DNA of 64,000 bases from Henningerozyma blattae CBS 6284 (Eukaryota; Ascomycota; Saccharomycetes; Saccharomycetales; Saccharomycetaceae). The notes under the pieces were generated by a model that saw nothing but the letters and a program-made list of their open reading frames with translations, did no database searches and was not told the DNA's origin. Below are positions 39,291 through 49,334 of the stretch, one piece after another. Both the position numbers and the translations under genes were made by a program. The stretch is taken from the NCBI RefSeq assembly GCF_000315915.1, contig NC_020187.1:1240001-1304000 (forward strand), given 5' to 3'. Each line of letters opens with the position of its first letter. Within the stretch, counting starts at the first letter, position 1.

Positions 39291-41693
39291 TTATATAAAC
39301 ACGATAATATCGTCACCGTTTAAAGCATTGAAGTTAGTTTCCGATTTGATCTCACTGTTTTCGTATTCTTGCAAATCAACTAACCCTCTAGAGACCAGAT
39401 TTAGAAGCGACAAAAATGCATTTGCAGCGATTTTATGGCTAACTGAAATTACTTTCTCTTCAGCATCTTCCTCTGAAAGAGTGCTAGGTATTATATCTTC
39501 AAACAGTAATTTACGCTCAAAAGGAGGATTGGAAAAGGTATTTCTGCCCATTATTTCTGCCCGACTGTTTATGTATTCATAAAATTTTCTTGATTGCTGG
39601 TCTAGAATTGTTGATCCTACGTCGACTTTTTCTTGACTCTCAACAGATTCCTTCCCTTCCACACATGGGGTTTCATTGGTTATTTCATGAGTAGAGTGTT
39701 CTTCTTCTACCTCATCTAATAGCTTATTTTCTATGATGTATTTTTCACCTCTTTGTTCTGTTTTGGCTTGAAGCTCTTCAATTACATCCATCTCACTCCC
39801 TAAATTTGCTGATTCAGCTCGACTATGCTGTCTTCCAAAACTCGAAGGAGGTATATTCAAATCAATTCTCATCAGATCCCTCTCAGCATTTCTACTAGAA
39901 TTCCATGAGCCGCTGTTGTTTCTGATTGAATCTCTATTATAATTACTTTCGAGCTCCTCATCGATTTGCTCTAAATTTAATAATTCATTTCTCGAGTTGT
40001 TTTCATCATTTAAGCCACCGTCAGCATCATATTCAACTAAATCGTCATTTTCAAAGGAAATGTTTCTCTTACTTAGATCTAATCTTCTACCTTTTTCTTG
40101 ACTGGAAAGACTACTAGATCTAGAACTCAAGCCAAACGGCCTTAACCTTTTACGGCCTCTTTCAATTGATTCAGTTTCTTGGTCAAGAAATTCTTTTTTT
40201 CTCTTAAATGATATATTTAATTTTGGGAGTACTTGCCTTTGGAGTGATTTATTAAACAATGATGTATAACATTCTTGCATTACGCTTGATTCAAATGATA
40301 TATTTTCAATTAGTTTAACTAATTTGTTATGCATATGGTTGGTTTGACAGTTGATACGGTCTCTTAGCATATTTTTTTCAATCATTATCGAATTATAACT
40401 TTCAAAATTGCTTCTTAATCTATCAGTCGAATAATTAGTTTTTTCATCAAACGTGATATATTTTATGTGCATTACATTCAAATTTCTTTTCGAATTTCTT
40501 TTTACACGATTATTACGCTCCCTATTTAACTCACTTTCGCCAGTCACTAAACTAATATCATTAGGAATTTTTGTATTTTCTGATTCATTTTCCTCAAGTT
40601 CTAAATTCATATTAGAGAGATCTGCAATTTTTTCTGACTCTTCTATATTGACATTGATATCAAAATTCCCGCCATAATCTGCGACAAAAGAACTATCAGA
40701 AGTTTTACTATTAGTATCTGATTTGGAAGTTCCATGCTGACTACCAAATTCATTTACATCTAAATCAAAATCAATATCAAAAGGTATATCATCAACCATC
40801 AAAGGATTATTTAAAGAAAGACTGCCGTGTATGCTGTTATTTGAGTGATACTTGAGATCAAGTAATCGATCATTCTTATTTTCGAGACTTCTTGATGTTA
40901 CATTTGCTGTAGCGGTGGTGGTAGATAAAGTGTCTGCATTATTTGAATTGGTCAATTCATTAAGAAGATCTGTTCTTTTTATTAAAGAAGCATCAATGTT
41001 TCCATTATCCTCCCTTAGTATACTGGTAATATCAAAGATGTAGTTGATATTAAATTTTGGATCATCATTAAATATTCCAGTATTATTTGCATTTACATTA
41101 TTGGAGCTTGGTGGAGGAGCATTATTTAACGTCGCATTTTCCGTATAATTTTCAAATATTGATCTATCTGTAACAACACCATTATTTGGTCTTGGTAGCC
41201 TTCTGATAATATTTTTTGATCTTGTTAAACCCGTATGATTGCCTTTTGAATGGAAAAATCGAACACTATTTGTAAGTCTATTCAATTGAGATGTCATATT
41301 ATTCAAATCATCAAGCAAAAATTCGGTTTTCTTATCATAGCAGATAGTCACCCCATACATTAAGTTTGAAACATATTTTAAAGAGAGTTCTTTATTTGTA
41401 TTCTCAATAACCTCACATATTTTAGGGATACAGACTTTTATAATATCTTTTTTTTTAATGTTGTTAGGCATTTTAGAGACTCTAATTTGATTTCCAATGT
41501 GGTTATTACTGCCAGTAGAATTATTATCATTAGAATTGGTATTGTATTTAAAACTCCTCATGTTAGAATTATTTTTACCACCTAATGTGGCTAATAGCCA
41601 AGTAATCGTAACGCCATCATATATTAATTGTTGTTGTTTTTGATTTGATCCTGTGTTAGCTAAATAATGATAAATAGGTGATATATTTGACAT
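39291..41693 (-). CDS. REC8: REC8, meiotic alpha-kleisin of cohesin
   Basis: An 800-residue Rec8/Rad21-family protein. The N-terminal kleisin domain, which binds Smc3, is visible as WLLATLGGKNN, then KDIIKVCIPKICEVIENTN and LKYVSNLMYGVTICYDKKTEFLLDDL. The long middle is acidic, rich in N and S, and holds possible separase and kinase sites. The C-terminal winged-helix domain, which binds Smc1, is VSHKIAANAFLSLLNLVSRGL and the following residues. Rec8 replaces Scc1 in meiotic cohesin. S. cerevisiae Rec8 (YPR007C) has 680 residues; the excess lies in the disordered middle. Position after YPR003C fits. I see no Ume6 URS1 consensus upstream. Confidence 0.9.
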   Translation of the reverse strand: MSNISPIYHYLANTGSNQKQQQLIYDGVTITWLLATLGGKNNSNMRSFKYNTNSNDNNSTGSNNHIGNQIRVSKMPNNIKKKDIIKVCIPKICEVIENTNKELSLKYVSNLMYGVTICYDKKTEFLLDDLNNMTSQLNRLTNSVRFFHSKGNHTGLTRSKNIIRRLPRPNNGVVTDRSIFENYTENATLNNAPPPSSNNVNANNTGIFNDDPKFNINYIFDITSILREDNGNIDASLIKRTDLLNELTNSNNADTLSTTTATANVTSRSLENKNDRLLDLKYHSNNSIHGSLSLNNPLMVDDIPFDIDFDLDVNEFGSQHGTSKSDTNSKTSDSSFVADYGGNFDINVNIEESEKIADLSNMNLELEENESENTKIPNDISLVTGESELNRERNNRVKRNSKRNLNVMHIKYITFDEKTNYSTDRLRSNFESYNSIMIEKNMLRDRINCQTNHMHNKLVKLIENISFESSVMQECYTSLFNKSLQRQVLPKLNISFKRKKEFLDQETESIERGRKRLRPFGLSSRSSSLSSQEKGRRLDLSKRNISFENDDLVEYDADGGLNDENNSRNELLNLEQIDEELESNYNRDSIRNNSGSWNSSRNAERDLMRIDLNIPPSSFGRQHSRAESANLGSEMDVIEELQAKTEQRGEKYIIENKLLDEVEEEHSTHEITNETPCVEGKESVESQEKVDVGSTILDQQSRKFYEYINSRAEIMGRNTFSNPPFERKLLFEDIIPSTLSEEDAEEKVISVSHKIAANAFLSLLNLVSRGLVDLQEYENSEIKSETNFNALNGDDIIVFI

Positions 41694-43501
41694 TTCATAT
41701 AAATTTTCAGTATTTGAATAAAATCTTATCTGTCTCTTGAAATATTAATAAAATCAAATAGAAAGTTTTTCTCTAAACTGTTTCCTTTTTATTTTTTATG
41801 ATACAAATCTAAAATATTAAATCTAGATGGAAAATCATATTGATACTTTTAAATATTAACTCTTAATTTGTTTAATATAAGTGAGTTATATAGATAGTAA
41901 AACATAGCTTGATCGAATAGTTCTTGTCTATTTCAAAGCTTTCCGATTTAGGATGTATTTTATGCAAATCCTTTAATTTTACGAACTATTTCTACGATGC
42001 ACGAATACAAAAATTACCGCCAATGATGATGATGAAAAAAAGTGTGTAAGGAATCTTTAATACAAATATTCTAATTATGAAAAATATTTACATGAGTTAC
42101 TTTAATACTAAAACAAGTAGTATATTTTCTAGAAATGATATATATCCCTGATATTAAAATGTTTTAAGGGTAATTAAAGGGTATGATAGTTAAAAACCTA
42201 TAAGCTGAATTTATAGTACAATGCGGTGAAAGAGGCTTATGAGACATGAAAATAATAAATATTAAGCAATTAACTTTGTATTATTTTTCAGAAGAAGTAA
42301 CTAACCATAATCATTAAACTTGCAGTAATTTAACCAATATTTTCTTCTTATCTGGGACAATTTTCCGAGGTCATAGACTATCAATAGTTTTTACCAGTTT
42401 CCCCTGCGCAATGTAGTATATTTTTGCGTCACGACTAAATCTATTTGGTGGTAATTTTGCTTACAATTCTCTTAAGTTGATGAAAAGATGACTTTTAAAA
42501 ACTTTTTGCTAATTCTAATATCATCTCCGAGGGTTATTTTCATTTTTTTTTGGATTTTTGAACTAAAATTTTTTTTTTTTTATTTTTTTTTTTTTTGTAA
42601 ATAATTATAATTTTATAACCATCACCTACTGGAATTTTTGGCTTAGTACGATATTTTACTGAGATATAGATGTAATCTCAACTCAATATCATAAATATGA
42701 GAAATAGAGTAACGCTAAAGATATATATCTAGAACAGAAATGTATTTTACAATACCTTGACAGTAATTCTGAACTAATATACCAGATACAATTAAAACTT
42801 CTATCCTATTTATAAATACCTAGAATGAACTTTTAAAACAGCAATAAATAGAGGTTTTCTTTGACACATGTCACATATTAAATATTAATTCTGTTATTAA
42901 TATATGACGTACATATTTTTGGAAACACTTAATACACATTATTCTTCAAAAATAAAGATAAGACTAGATAGGATGAGATCAACAAAGTATATGAACAGGC
43001 CAATTAAATGATCGGCAAATTTGCATATACATAAAGAAAGAAAACAACAAGTTTGTAAGTTAACGATTTGGAAACTAATATTATTATTTAGTACCATTTA
43101 GCACACCTAGGTATACCAAAAACATGCCTATATAAATTTATAGTTAAAATACATCATTGACATTATTAAGATCACATGACACATATAATTTTTACTGTAA
43201 TATTTTTTTTGCCTGTTCTCTGTCAGCAATTATTACTCCTTCTATCTTCGATAGTCACTTGTACTAATTCCTGAGTGATAACAACAATGAAGTCTTTAAC
43301 TTAAAGGACTATATATTTTGATTGGTATGTAATGTATCTAGATGAGTAATATATAATAGCATTAGTCTCGAGATTTCCAGACAACTCTTTGTTGATACCT
43401 TTTGTTTCTTTCTTTTCTCTATATATTTCGGTCATAGTGAAAACTTTTCATCTTTGTGTTTATATATTATTGTAGATGTCATCTCATCAGAATAGAAAGT
43501 C

Positions 43502-43617
43502 GTCACGTGACTTCAAAAATCACTGCGCCACATATTAATAATGGAAATTATTGCAAATATGTGATGTCACGTAGTGTGAGCTACGTTAGTCACGTGTATA
43601 AGTCAGAATCACGTGAT
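43502..43617. promoter_or_regulatory. Cluster of CACGTG (Cbf1/Pho4-type) sites
   Basis: GTCACGTGAC (43502-43511), GTCACGTAG (about 43565-43573), GTCACGTGT (43589-43597) and ATCACGTGAT (43608-43617) fall within 120 bases, with further GTGAC/CGTGAC variants at 43915-43936. Three are perfect CACGTG E-boxes of the Cbf1/Pho4 class. No gene start is near. Confidence 0.6.
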
Positions 43618-43940
43618 AACGGAATGAACATGTAGATTAACAAGTAAGTGAATCATGAACATAAATTCTATTTAAGAATCTAAAGCTAAAAGAATAAACT
43701 AGAGGGTTAAAGTAGAACAAAGAAGTAAGAACTAGAAAACAAAAAGAACGAAATACAAATGATGGAAGTATATAGTGAACAAATCGGAACGTAATAATAA
43801 TATTTAACTTACATAGGCTCAGGTATATAGTTGTATAGTTTAATAAACAGTTGGTATTAAACTAGCAGCCAAAAAGATATACTACTGGGAGTAGCAAAGC
43901 ATAAAATTGTTACATGTGACACGCACACTACGTGACATAC

Positions 43941-43947
43941 AAAAAAA
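43941..43947 (-). terminator. RNA polymerase III terminator of tRNA-Arg
   Basis: On the minus strand a run of seven T begins 16 bases beyond the tRNA 3' end. Such a T-run is the RNA polymerase III stop signal. Confidence 0.8.
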
Positions 43948-43962
43948 CAAAGAGAAGTAAAG

Positions 43963-44034
43963 CACTCACGGTGGGGGTCGAACCCACAATCTTCTGATTA
44001 GAAGTCAGACGCGTTGCCATTACGCCACGCGAGC
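43963..44034 (-). tRNA. tRNA-Arg (anticodon UCU)
   Basis: A 72-nt cloverleaf on the minus strand. The acceptor stem pairs GCTCGCG with CGTGAGT (including two G-U pairs), with discriminator G. The A box is TGGCGTAATGGCAACGCG-like. The anticodon stem TCTGA/TCAGA encloses the loop CTTCTAA, with anticodon TCT at 44002-44000. The T arm contains GGTTCGACCCC (B box). There is no intron. The sequence is nearly identical to S. cerevisiae tRNA-Arg(UCU). It lies exactly at the junction between the REC8 block and the RRP15 block, as tRNAs often do at yeast rearrangement points. Confidence 0.97.
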
Positions 44035-45922
44035 TTTATTTCTTGAGAATTGTTGTAGACGAGATTGACTTTATACTCATCTACAAGTTGCTAACTAGAA
44101 ATTATACATACCACTGAGCAACTGCTAGTTGCATACCTGTGAATATCTGTTCGATGCATAATCTCTACTAGTTAGCCAACATTACTCAAACTGTGCACTC
44201 CTACCCTTGTAAGTAAGTTTATAAACAGACCAATTAAAGTAAAATGGAAAAGCTGGCGTTGACCTTTGAAAAGTATTTAAAGGCCAGCTTTTCAGACTTA
44301 ATACATAACTTTATAGTTCTTTTATATAGTTATTTAGTTTAAGAAAAACAACAATTATATGCGTAAGTTCGAATGATTAACTGGTGTTAAGTTAATAAGA
44401 TTGTTAAGTTAAGTTAAGTTTTGGTAGTTACTATTTAAGTGTATCGTACTCCTAAGTTGGTTTACAACAAGAATTTTTGAGAAAAAGCTGAAATAACATG
44501 ACATTAGTAATAAAATACTGCAATAAAAAAATGAGCTGTTAATTAACAGGAGTGTGAACCAAACAGTTACTTGGGTCACCTATTGATAGCTAATTAAATA
44601 GCTTAAAAGAAATGATTTTGATAATGCATTATAGTATATTAATGCTCTTTATATGCATAAAAGTAGGGTACAACGCCTATGCAAAAGATATCAAGAATAT
44701 ATGAAGAGTTTTCTGCTGGAAAATAATATAATTATTTTCTAATTATTTCGTAAAAAGACATTTTTATCAAGTGTTTAATTTTCACATACCTGTTTTTGGT
44801 TCATAATTAAGGTATTAGTTAAATATGAGAAATGTTCTTTAGAGTTAAAGAACATTTATCAGTAGAGCTTGTTTTAGCTTACTATATAAAGAGCATATTT
44901 TGTAAATAAATATAGATGTTCATAGAGTATGTAAAAGAAGTAATCCAAAATTACATCAAAATTCATTATTTAATAATGTCAGACTCTCTACATTTCCAGT
45001 ACTTTCCCCAGTAAGATTGAATTGTTTTAGTAAAGTGGACCTCTTAATTTTTTCTTTGTAGTCAGTATATCCAATAACTTGCTTGAAACTAAGTAGTTTA
45101 TCCTTGATTCCAAACGAGCAGTAACTACGCTAAGTAAATTTAGTTCCCCATTTTTATCTTATATTAATTCTTCTGATTGTTTTGAGTTAAGTACTAAGTA
45201 AATTAACAAAGTAACCTTTCTTTAAGAGTATGGTTCCAAGTGTAAGGGAAAATGAAAAGTTTTTTTGTTAACATATAGATTGATGCTTCTAAAGTAAATT
45301 ATAAATCACTCATATCTTTCCTTAGCTAGAAAATTTCTAATCAATTGTAATATATTTCAAATAATTGGATAACTTAAAACTATTTTATGAGCTATATTAG
45401 AGGCATAAACCTAATCCCTTAAAAAAAATAAAAAATAGTTTGTATGCCCCAGAGCAAATCAGTATTAATCTGAATTCAGTTGATTTTAAGAATCATAATT
45501 ATAAAAAAAGTGCAATAATGTCTAAAGGAATCTACATTATAAATCATATGTATGCAAATGAAATTTTTATTACAAAAATCTCACCGAATAATTTACAATA
45601 TTTTACATCAATTAAAAAATCAATAAAAACTAGAAAGTGGGATAAGTATATCGTAGTTAGAAGATGAATGACTACAGAATTAGTAGGCTCTCTTTATCAC
45701 TGCCTAAGTTCCTGAAGTTATATCTCCTTTGTTTCTTGATTTTCAAATTCTAAATTAAGCATACTAAATGATACATAATAGGAATAGGATTGAATAAATC
45801 GAGATAGAAGATGTGGCGATACAGGGTGAATTTTTATTAACCCGTAAAGAAAACAAACAAAAGAAATAAAATAGGGTAAGTATGCCTTATTATTATTTCC
45901 TTTCTATAATCCAGGAAATAAG
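44035..45922. other. Gene-free region of 1.9 kb upstream of the tRNA
   Basis: Its first 860 bases hold a dense set of perfect inverted repeats. The rest (44900-45920) is AT-rich with only a 75-codon frame of poor composition that starts at TTG. In S. cerevisiae NOC4 and the snoRNA gene SNR45 lie on this side of RRP15; I could not recognise either here. Confidence 0.55.
44053..44896. repeat. Cluster of perfect and near-perfect inverted repeats
   Basis: In 0.85 kb I find: TTGTAGACGAG with CTCATCTACAA (44053-44063/44076-44086, one G-U); GCTAACTAG with CTAGTTAGC (44090-44098/44168-44176) enclosing GCAACT-GCT-AGTTGC (44118-44132); GAAAAGCTGGC with GCCAGCTTTTC (44247-44257/44283-44293); the palindrome CTGTTAATTAACAG (44536-44549); an outer 13-base pair, ATGCTCTTTATAT with its complement (44642-44654/44884-44896), enclosing GAAAATAAT-ATA-ATTATTTTC (44719-44739) and a 12-base hairpin with a 4-base loop (44830-44857). 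Function unknown. Confidence 0.7.
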
Positions 45923-46663
45923 TTAATCTTCCTCACCAGCAGCTTTAACTAAATCCAAAAATTTCTCTTTAGATATTTCTGTTATTAACTGTTTTCTTTC
46001 TTTGGCATTTCTAATATCTCCAAGAGATGTGCTGACTTCTTTATCAGTCTTCACTTGAGTAGATAAGATAGCATTAAAAAGTTTTACAGCACCCTTTTGG
46101 GCAACTTTTCTCAATTTAGCTTCTTTTTCCAAGAGTTTTCTAACTTCTTCACCAGTTTGGTTTTCATCACTTGCAATAGGAATAATATCTTTCTTTCTAG
46201 ATTTACTTAGCATCTTCTTTTTTTCTGCCACAATAGCTTTTCTTGCTTTCCATTCTAGTTTATCAGCTTCATTTTGTTGCAAAACCTTTTTATTTCTAGC
46301 CATAATAGGATCTTTTCGGTCATATGCTTTTAAGTGGGAACCTAAAATTGCACCAACTGCAGAAGAAAAATCTATTGAACCGTCACTATGCTTATTCATC
46401 TTTGGTTTCTTCTTTCTTGGAAAATCATCACCTTCACTTTCTTGTTGCTCTTCTTCATCTGATTCCTTCGAAATGTTGGCTTCATCCGATGATAGATCAG
46501 CAAGGTTATCATCATTTTCAGACTCTATGCCAGAATTATTAGATTCACTTGAATTGCTATCTGATTCTGAAACTTTTTGAGTAGTTTCTGAAGCGGATTT
46601 TGCTTTAGCAGAATCTCTATTTCTTTTATTTTGTTGTATGGTAATCTTACCTTTTGAACTCAT
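45923..46663 (-). CDS. RRP15: RRP15, pre-60S ribosome assembly factor
   Basis: A 246-residue Rrp15-family protein, close in length to S. cerevisiae Rrp15 (YPR143W, 250). The N-terminal half is acidic and serine-rich, typical of nucleolar factors. The conserved part runs from [20 protein letters not shown] through [20 protein letters not shown] to the C-terminus. Rrp15 is an essential nucleolar protein needed for 27S pre-rRNA processing to 25S and 5.8S. The shared promoter with KAR3 holds PAC and RRPE-like motifs, the usual signature of ribosome-biogenesis regulation. Order RRP15-KAR3-TAZ1-LOA1 equals YPR143W-YPR141C-YPR140W-YPR139C. Confidence 0.94.
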   Translation of the reverse strand: MSSKGKITIQQNKRNRDSAKAKSASETTQKVSESDSNSSESNNSGIESENDDNLADLSSDEANISKESDEEEQQESEGDDFPRKKKPKMNKHSDGSIDFSSAVGAILGSHLKAYDRKDPIMARNKKVLQQNEADKLEWKARKAIVAEKKKMLSKSRKKDIIPIASDENQTGEEVRKLLEKEAKLRKVAQKGAVKLFNAILSTQVKTDKEVSTSLGDIRNAKERKQLITEISKEKFLDLVKAAGEED

Positions 46664-46796
46664 TTTGTAAATTATACTATTTATAATATTCTAATATATT
46701 AGCAATATGATATTAAAATAAGATAATATTGACTTAGATTAGTATTATTTAGCTCTAATTTTTGTAACAATAGTTTATTAATCCAACTAAATAGTT

Positions 46797-46849
46797 TTAA
46801 ATTTTCACCTCATCGCTAAATAAAATTCCAATACCTTTATCCCGGGTAA
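46797..46849. promoter_or_regulatory. RRPE-like, PAC and Reb1 sites in the RRP15/KAR3 promoter
   Basis: AAATTTTCA (about 46799-46807, RRPE-like) is directly followed by CTCATCGC (46809-46816, perfect PAC), and CCGGGTAA (46842-46849, Reb1 type) lies 25 bases further on. All are 130-190 bases upstream of RRP15. The PAC-RRPE pair is typical of coregulated ribosome-biogenesis genes. Confidence 0.75.
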
Positions 46850-46958
46850 TAGCATCAGGATTGAAAAACAGAAAAATATAAACAAAGACTATTTATATGA
46901 GGTTAGCTATATTTTAGATCATAAAAATTGTATTAATCGATCTAAAATATTAAAGCTA

Positions 46959-48989
46959 ATGGAAAATAGAATTAATATTAAAATAAATGAAATTATTTCT
47001 TCTGGAAAAATCTCTCACAAAAGAAATGAGTTTTTATCTAACGAGTCTCAAGTGAAAAAGCAGAAATATGATTCGTCGATAAATCGATCTGGCGACATAT
47101 CACTAACCAAGAGGCAAATCGATGAGAGGAAGCAGCTAAATGATACATACGAGGAAATGCAGTCTAAAAAAAAACTTTTAGAAGAAGAAAGGGCTGAGTT
47201 AGAAGCTATTTTAAATGAAAAAAGAGTATTTTGGGATGAAAGATCAATTGGAAATGATTCTCTAATTACAGATTATAGAAATATGACTAAAGAATTATCT
47301 AAACTGCCTCAAATCCAAGCAACTCGAATATCTGTTCTTCAGAATGATTTTAAGAGTGAAAAACACGTATTATGCAAACAATATAAAGATAAAACAGAAG
47401 CATTAAGACTAAAATATGAACATATATTAAATAAAATGGATTATGAAGGGAAAATAAAACTGGAAAACCAACTTAACATGTCTCATAATAATATAAAAAA
47501 TGTAGAAAAAGAAATCAAAGCTATTGCGCTAAAATACAAAGATGACTTGGAAACTATTAACCTCCAGTTTAATGCTTGGAAAAATGATTTTAACAACAAT
47601 TTTCACGAACTTCTCGATGATAATATTAAAAAGAAAGATACAATTGAAAATTTACAGAAAGATATCTCCGAAATTTGTAGAGCTAAGATAAATACTCGAG
47701 CAGTACATCTGCAAGAGTCTCTTCAAAATTTAGAACAGGTTACTTGCAATTTAAAAGAAGCAACACTAAAATACCCTAATATCCAAGACCATATTGATAA
47801 CCTACAAAATAGCATTAAAAATGAATCCATTCTTATTGACTCTTATAAGGATAAGATAATACGGCAACAGAATCTAATACCTCTACATAAAGCGGATGCA
47901 ATTGAACAAGATACAGTAAGGTTAGTTCTTCATAACCAATTACAAGATCTTCGAGGAAATTTTCGTGTTTATTGTAGAGTACGTCCCCCATTAAAAGGGA
48001 TTGAACCATTAGATACTAGTCATATATTAATTAACGCGTTTAATGCTGAGTTAGGATCACAATCTATTGAAGTAGAAAAAAATTGTAATCTAACCCCAAT
48101 CAAATATTCATTCGACAAGGTCTTTTCACAAACAGATACAAACCAGGAGATATTTAAGGAAGTATCCGAATTAATCCAAAGCTCTTTAGATGGATTTAAT
48201 GTTTGTATATTTGCATATGGTCAAACTGGTTCTGGTAAGACATTTACTATGTTAAATCCAAAAGATGGCATTATACCGTCTACTGCTAAACATATTTTTG
48301 ACTGGATTGATAATTCTGCTAAAAATGGATGGAAATATAACGTTACATGCGAATTTTTGGAAATATACAATGATGAAATTTACGATTTATTAAGGTCTGA
48401 TGATAATAAAAGTAATTCGTCCAATGGGCCACGCCACAAGATTCACCATGATGATGCTTCAAAAACAACCGTAGTTGAAAATTTGGAAACTATTACACTG
48501 ACCTCAAAAGAATCAGTAGATGCTGTGTTGAAGAATGCCATGAAATTAAGAGCTACAGCATCTACTTCATCGAATGAAAGATCATCCCGTTCACATAGCA
48601 TATTTATTATTAAAATACATGGAATTAATGAAGGGTTAGGTGAAGAAAGAAATGGCCTGCTCAATTTGATTGATCTAGCAGGTTCAGAAAGATTAAGCGT
48701 TTCAAAAGTTCAAAGTGAAAGGATTAAAGAAACACAGCATATAAATAAATCTTTAAGTTTCCTTGGAAACGTGATGAATTCTCTTGGGAGCCCAGATGCT
48801 ACTACAAGACATATTTCATTTCGTGATTCAAAACTAACTTATCTATTACAGTATTCATTGACAGGTAACTCTAAAACTCTCATGGTAGTTAATATTTCAT
48901 CTTCAAGTGATCATATCAATGAAACAATAAAGTCATTAAATTTTGCCAAAAAAGTTAACTCTACAAAAATTATTAAACGAAAATCATAA
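46959..48989 (+). CDS. KAR3: KAR3, kinesin-14 motor
   Basis: A 676-residue C-terminal (minus-end-directed) kinesin. A basic N-terminal tail (1-55) is followed by a long coiled coil (about 55-320), the neck LRGNFRVYCRVRPP and the motor domain. Motor motifs are intact: P-loop FAYGQTGSGKT, switch I NERSSRSHS, switch II LIDLAGSERL and the NKSLSFLGNV helix. Kar3 with Cik1 or Vik1 drives nuclear fusion in mating and spindle functions in mitosis and meiosis. S. cerevisiae Kar3 (YPR141C) has 729 residues; the shortening is in the tail and coil. It is divergent from RRP15 as in S. cerevisiae. Confidence 0.96.
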   Translation: MENRINIKINEIISSGKISHKRNEFLSNESQVKKQKYDSSINRSGDISLTKRQIDERKQLNDTYEEMQSKKKLLEEERAELEAILNEKRVFWDERSIGNDSLITDYRNMTKELSKLPQIQATRISVLQNDFKSEKHVLCKQYKDKTEALRLKYEHILNKMDYEGKIKLENQLNMSHNNIKNVEKEIKAIALKYKDDLETINLQFNAWKNDFNNNFHELLDDNIKKKDTIENLQKDISEICRAKINTRAVHLQESLQNLEQVTCNLKEATLKYPNIQDHIDNLQNSIKNESILIDSYKDKIIRQQNLIPLHKADAIEQDTVRLVLHNQLQDLRGNFRVYCRVRPPLKGIEPLDTSHILINAFNAELGSQSIEVEKNCNLTPIKYSFDKVFSQTDTNQEIFKEVSELIQSSLDGFNVCIFAYGQTGSGKTFTMLNPKDGIIPSTAKHIFDWIDNSAKNGWKYNVTCEFLEIYNDEIYDLLRSDDNKSNSSNGPRHKIHHDDASKTTVVENLETITLTSKESVDAVLKNAMKLRATASTSSNERSSRSHSIFIIKIHGINEGLGEERNGLLNLIDLAGSERLSVSKVQSERIKETQHINKSLSFLGNVMNSLGSPDATTRHISFRDSKLTYLLQYSLTGNSKTLMVVNISSSSDHINETIKSLNFAKKVNSTKIIKRKS

Positions 48990-49334
48990 TAGTTAATGTA
49001 TTTAATGTATGATCTATAGGATTAGTTCAAAAAATTGTCATATTTGAAATAATTCAAATATATCTATCGTTAGAATTAATATTTTGTCTTGATCTATTGT
49101 GTGTATTGCACATTATATTTCTTTCAAATATTCAAATATTTCAACACCCTTTTGAAATAGGACAAAACGTTACAATATGTATCTATATACAGGCTTCTAG
49201 TTATGTAGTAAAAATGTAATCCTATATATTCCTGAAAAATTTGACTTCAAAAATTTATTAAAAAATACGATTTTAAATACGTACCAAATAAATTTATACT
49301 CATCACGGATATTTACAGCCCTTTAAAATAAAAC
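48990..49334. other. Convergent intergenic region KAR3 / TAZ1
   Basis: 0.35 kb of AT-rich 3' flanking sequence for two convergent genes. Nothing else was seen. Confidence 0.5.

Larger units (their letters stand above)
41694..43962. other. Gene-free region of 2.3 kb between REC8 and the tRNA
   Basis: No protein frame of credible composition is present. There is a T/A homopolymer tract at 42530-42600 and a cluster of CACGTG-type sites at 43502-43617. I looked for LTR ends, snoRNA boxes and a point centromere and found none that I can support. S. cerevisiae HAA1 (YPR008W), next to REC8, is absent. Confidence 0.6.

Noticed and set aside
43430..43511. Point centromere (CACGTG, AT-rich spacer, CCGAAA on the minus strand)
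   Set aside because: The supposed CDEIII does not match the consensus before CCG, the spacer is too short and not AT-rich enough.
44090..44176. Second tRNA suggested by a GCTAACTAG/CTAGTTAGC stem and GTTCGAT
   Set aside because: The T arm is not placed directly before the 3' acceptor strand and no anticodon stem or A box can be formed.
45440..45667. 75-codon plus-strand frame
   Set aside because: It begins at TTG; from the first ATG it is under 60 codons, with K/I/N/Y-rich composition and no similarity.
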